A stretch of DNA of 64,000 bases, taken from Litchfieldia sinesaloumensis. GTDB taxonomy: Bacteria; Bacillota; Bacilli; Bacillales; Bacillaceae_L. Below, one piece after another: positions 62,386 to 64,000 of the stretch. Position numbers and translations under genes: made by a program. How positions within the stretch are numbered: position 1 is the stretch's first letter; each line of letters begins with the position of its first letter. Under the pieces are notes generated by a model. The model had not been told where the DNA came from and did not search any database. It saw nothing but the letters and a program-made list of their open reading frames with translations. Location: the NCBI RefSeq assembly GCF_900156865.1, contig NZ_LT732529.1:2668460-2732459 (forward strand), given 5' to 3'.

Positions 62386-64000
62386 TCACACCTCTATCTC
62401 AAATTCGCGAATAGCTGAGACCTTTATTGATTTAATTTCAGCAATTTGTTTATTAACCACTTCGGCTCTTGCTGCCATTGGTGAATCACTCTTGACGAAG
62501 TTTCCATCCTTTAATGGAGATATATAAAGATACATTCCTTTTTCTAATAAATCTTTTTTATGCTGAGTTAGGCCAATTTCCCATGTAGCATTGTTACAAA
62601 AATTATCATGAATTAGCTCGCCATCAATAAACGCATACCCAATATCTCCAACATATTCTATTTGAAGGAGGAGCTCTTTTACACCTTCGAAAGCCTCGGG
62701 TTCAAAATGAATTACTGCTTTATTTTGATTGACTCTCTTAATCTCTAATTCATTTGGAACTATACTTATCATTTTCTTAAATTCCCGAAACAAGACATTA
62801 CCATTATCACTAGAAATCTCTTCTCCGCCGATTTTTATTGTTTCTTTAAAGCTAGGGAATGATTTTAATTCAATCGTATCTAGACCTTCGCTTTCCAGCC
62901 TTACTCTTTCTTCGTCTACTAGCAAGGTTGCATTCGTAATGAAAATTTGTTCTTTTCCTTTCCATTCAAATTTCCAAAAATTTAAGCTTTGTTCATGTGT
63001 TAGCGTACAAATATGAAGCCTCTTGCCCGATTTTAATGTAATATCAGCTAGACTTATCTCTTCATCACTTACTTGAATCAATAGATTTTCATCATTGATA
63101 ATATTCCCGTTATCTACACTTACTGTTTGGATAGCATCACTATCAAAGTAATACTCACCCTTCATTCCTTTTGGAGTAAAGAAGAAAAAGTATGCCTCAC
63201 CATCATTTTCTATGCTTGTAAGTAATTGTGTCGTTGAATATTTAAGATGTAGTCCCTGCAGGTCTAGGTTAAAAGGAAGGATACAACACTCATCCTTCGC
63301 TAACGATATACCCCCTGATTTTGGAAGACGTATTTCTTCATTCACTAGGTTAACGTTAATGGCAAAGTCGTTTTGGTCCTTTGTTTCAACATGGTCCTGA
63401 TAATTATTAATAAAGACATAACCTGAATCTTTATGTGCTCTAACCGCAAACCTTACCGTTTCAATATCATATGGGTCCATATTCTGTGTATCGTTTGGGA
63501 GGAGTGTTTTTGTTTTGCAAAAGCTTTCCTCCACTGTTTTATAAAAGTAATGTTGACGCTTCAACCTCTTATAGGAATCTCTTACTTGCCCGAACTCTCC
63601 AATTGGAGCTTGATAGTCATACGATAGTTTAGGTGTAGCATTCTCATTTAAGTAAGCTGTCTTTTTACCCTTGGGATTTGTGCCACCGTGAAAAACATAG
63701 TAACCAACAAAATTACATCCACCAGCTACCTTCATCTCTGCCATGGCATCAACACTTTCATAGGGTAGCTTGAATCTATATTTATAGAAGACTGTCATTC
63801 CTCCCCCCATCTCACAGCAAGCAAATGGTAGACTCTCACGACGATATGGAGGTTCAAATCCATCGTTTTTCTGTTGGTCATTATGATAGTCTCTAAAAAT
63901 AAATTCGGGTGTAGCAGGGTGCTCTTTCGCATCTCCATAGAAAATCCATGGCCAAAATGCGTATCCTCCCCATAACGGCAGGACTTCATCAACTGGTGCT
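62386..64000 (-). CDS. GH35 beta-galactosidase-like enzyme, 5' end beyond window
   Basis: The reading frame stays open to the right edge: 537 residues plus stop are visible, beginning APVDEVLPLWGGYAFW. The ATG at 63810 falls inside the conserved barrel and is not the start. Visible GH35 features are ESLPFACCEMGGGM (the Glu is the expected nucleophile), then GYYVFHGGTNPKGK and PKLSYDYQAPIGEFGQVRDSY, the family signature, followed by C-terminal beta domains. It likely removes beta-galactose from pectic side chains. It is upstream of the GH2 gene in the same operon. The acid/base residue lies beyond the window. Confidence 0.9.
   Translation of the reverse strand, partial: APVDEVLPLWGGYAFWPWIFYGDAKEHPATPEFIFRDYHNDQQKNDGFEPPYRRESLPFACCEMGGGMTVFYKYRFKLPYESVDAMAEMKVAGGCNFVGYYVFHGGTNPKGKKTAYLNENATPKLSYDYQAPIGEFGQVRDSYKRLKRQHYFYKTVEESFCKTKTLLPNDTQNMDPYDIETVRFAVRAHKDSGYVFINNYQDHVETKDQNDFAINVNLVNEEIRLPKSGGISLAKDECCILPFNLDLQGLHLKYSTTQLLTSIENDGEAYFFFFTPKGMKGEYYFDSDAIQTVSVDNGNIINDENLLIQVSDEEISLADITLKSGKRLHICTLTHEQSLNFWKFEWKGKEQIFITNATLLVDEERVRLESEGLDTIELKSFPSFKETIKIGGEEISSDNGNVLFREFKKMISIVPNELEIKRVNQNKAVIHFEPEAFEGVKELLLQIEYVGDIGYAFIDGELIHDNFCNNATWEIGLTQHKKDLLEKGMYLYISPLKDGNFVKSDSPMAARAEVVNKQIAEIKSIKVSAIREFEIEV

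Noticed and set aside
63795-63992. Open frame of 65 codons on the minus strand near the right end
   Set aside because: It is out of frame with the GH35 gene, whose conserved motifs continue through this stretch in another frame.
1-64000. CRISPR arrays, tRNA or rRNA genes, transposases, prophage genes
   Set aside because: None was seen: no regularly spaced repeats, no cloverleaf or rRNA-like segments, and no transposase or integrase motifs.

Overview
The window looks like a carbohydrate-use region from a low-G+C Firmicute of the Bacillaceae. The reasons are strong AGGAGG-type ribosome binding sites, AT-rich gaps, short U-tailed terminators, close resemblance of many genes to Bacillus subtilis yes/rha/ara/lut genes, CcpA-type cre sites, and sugar ABC importers without their own ATPase. 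No rRNA, tRNA, CRISPR array, phage gene or transposase was seen. The one repeat-like element is at about 38.65-38.96 kb.

Layout. (1) 1-5.1 kb: three Gfo/Idh/MocA oxidoreductases (the first cut by the window edge), two xylose-isomerase-like TIM-barrel proteins and an AraC regulator. The set resembles loci that process sugars or glycosides through 3-keto intermediates. (2) 5.2-10.9 kb: rhaD, a DeoR regulator, rhaA, rhaB and an AraC regulator, for L-rhamnose catabolism. (3) 11-25.9 kb: three different GH78 alpha-L-rhamnosidase-type enzymes, an ABC importer (binding lipoprotein and two permeases), a Dabb protein and a YesM/YesN-type two-component system. (4) 26-30 kb: bifunctional rhaEW aldolase/dehydrogenase, an MFS sugar transporter and the mutarotase rhaM. 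(5) 30.2-32.4 kb: a secreted FN3/beta-propeller protein related to rhamnogalacturonan lyases. (6) 32.9-36.6 kb: lutABC and a LutR-like regulator, for L-lactate oxidation. (7) 36.7-46 kb: D-lyxose isomerase-like protein, oxidoreductase, YesL protein, second ABC importer, GH43 enzyme and an unusual six-hairpin glycosidase. (8) 46.5-53.4 kb: GH43 beta-xylosidase, araBDA and divergent araR with AraR operators. (9) 53.4-64 kb: yesZ-like GH42, CE12-type esterase, GH115, GH105, GH2 and a GH35 gene running off the right edge.

How it fits together. A secreted lyase-like protein would act on pectic rhamnogalacturonan I outside the cell. Oligosaccharides would enter through the two ABC importers, and enzymes without signal peptides (GH78, GH105, GH42, GH35, GH2, GH43, GH115, esterase) would take them apart in the cytoplasm. 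Rhamnose passes through RhaM, RhaA, RhaB and RhaD or RhaEW to DHAP and L-lactaldehyde. The RhaEW dehydrogenase half would make L-lactate, which LutABC oxidises to pyruvate. Arabinose from side chains passes through AraABD. Control appears layered: CcpA (cre), AraR, a LutR palindrome, tandem 10-bp repeats likely bound by the DeoR protein, AraC activators and a two-component system.
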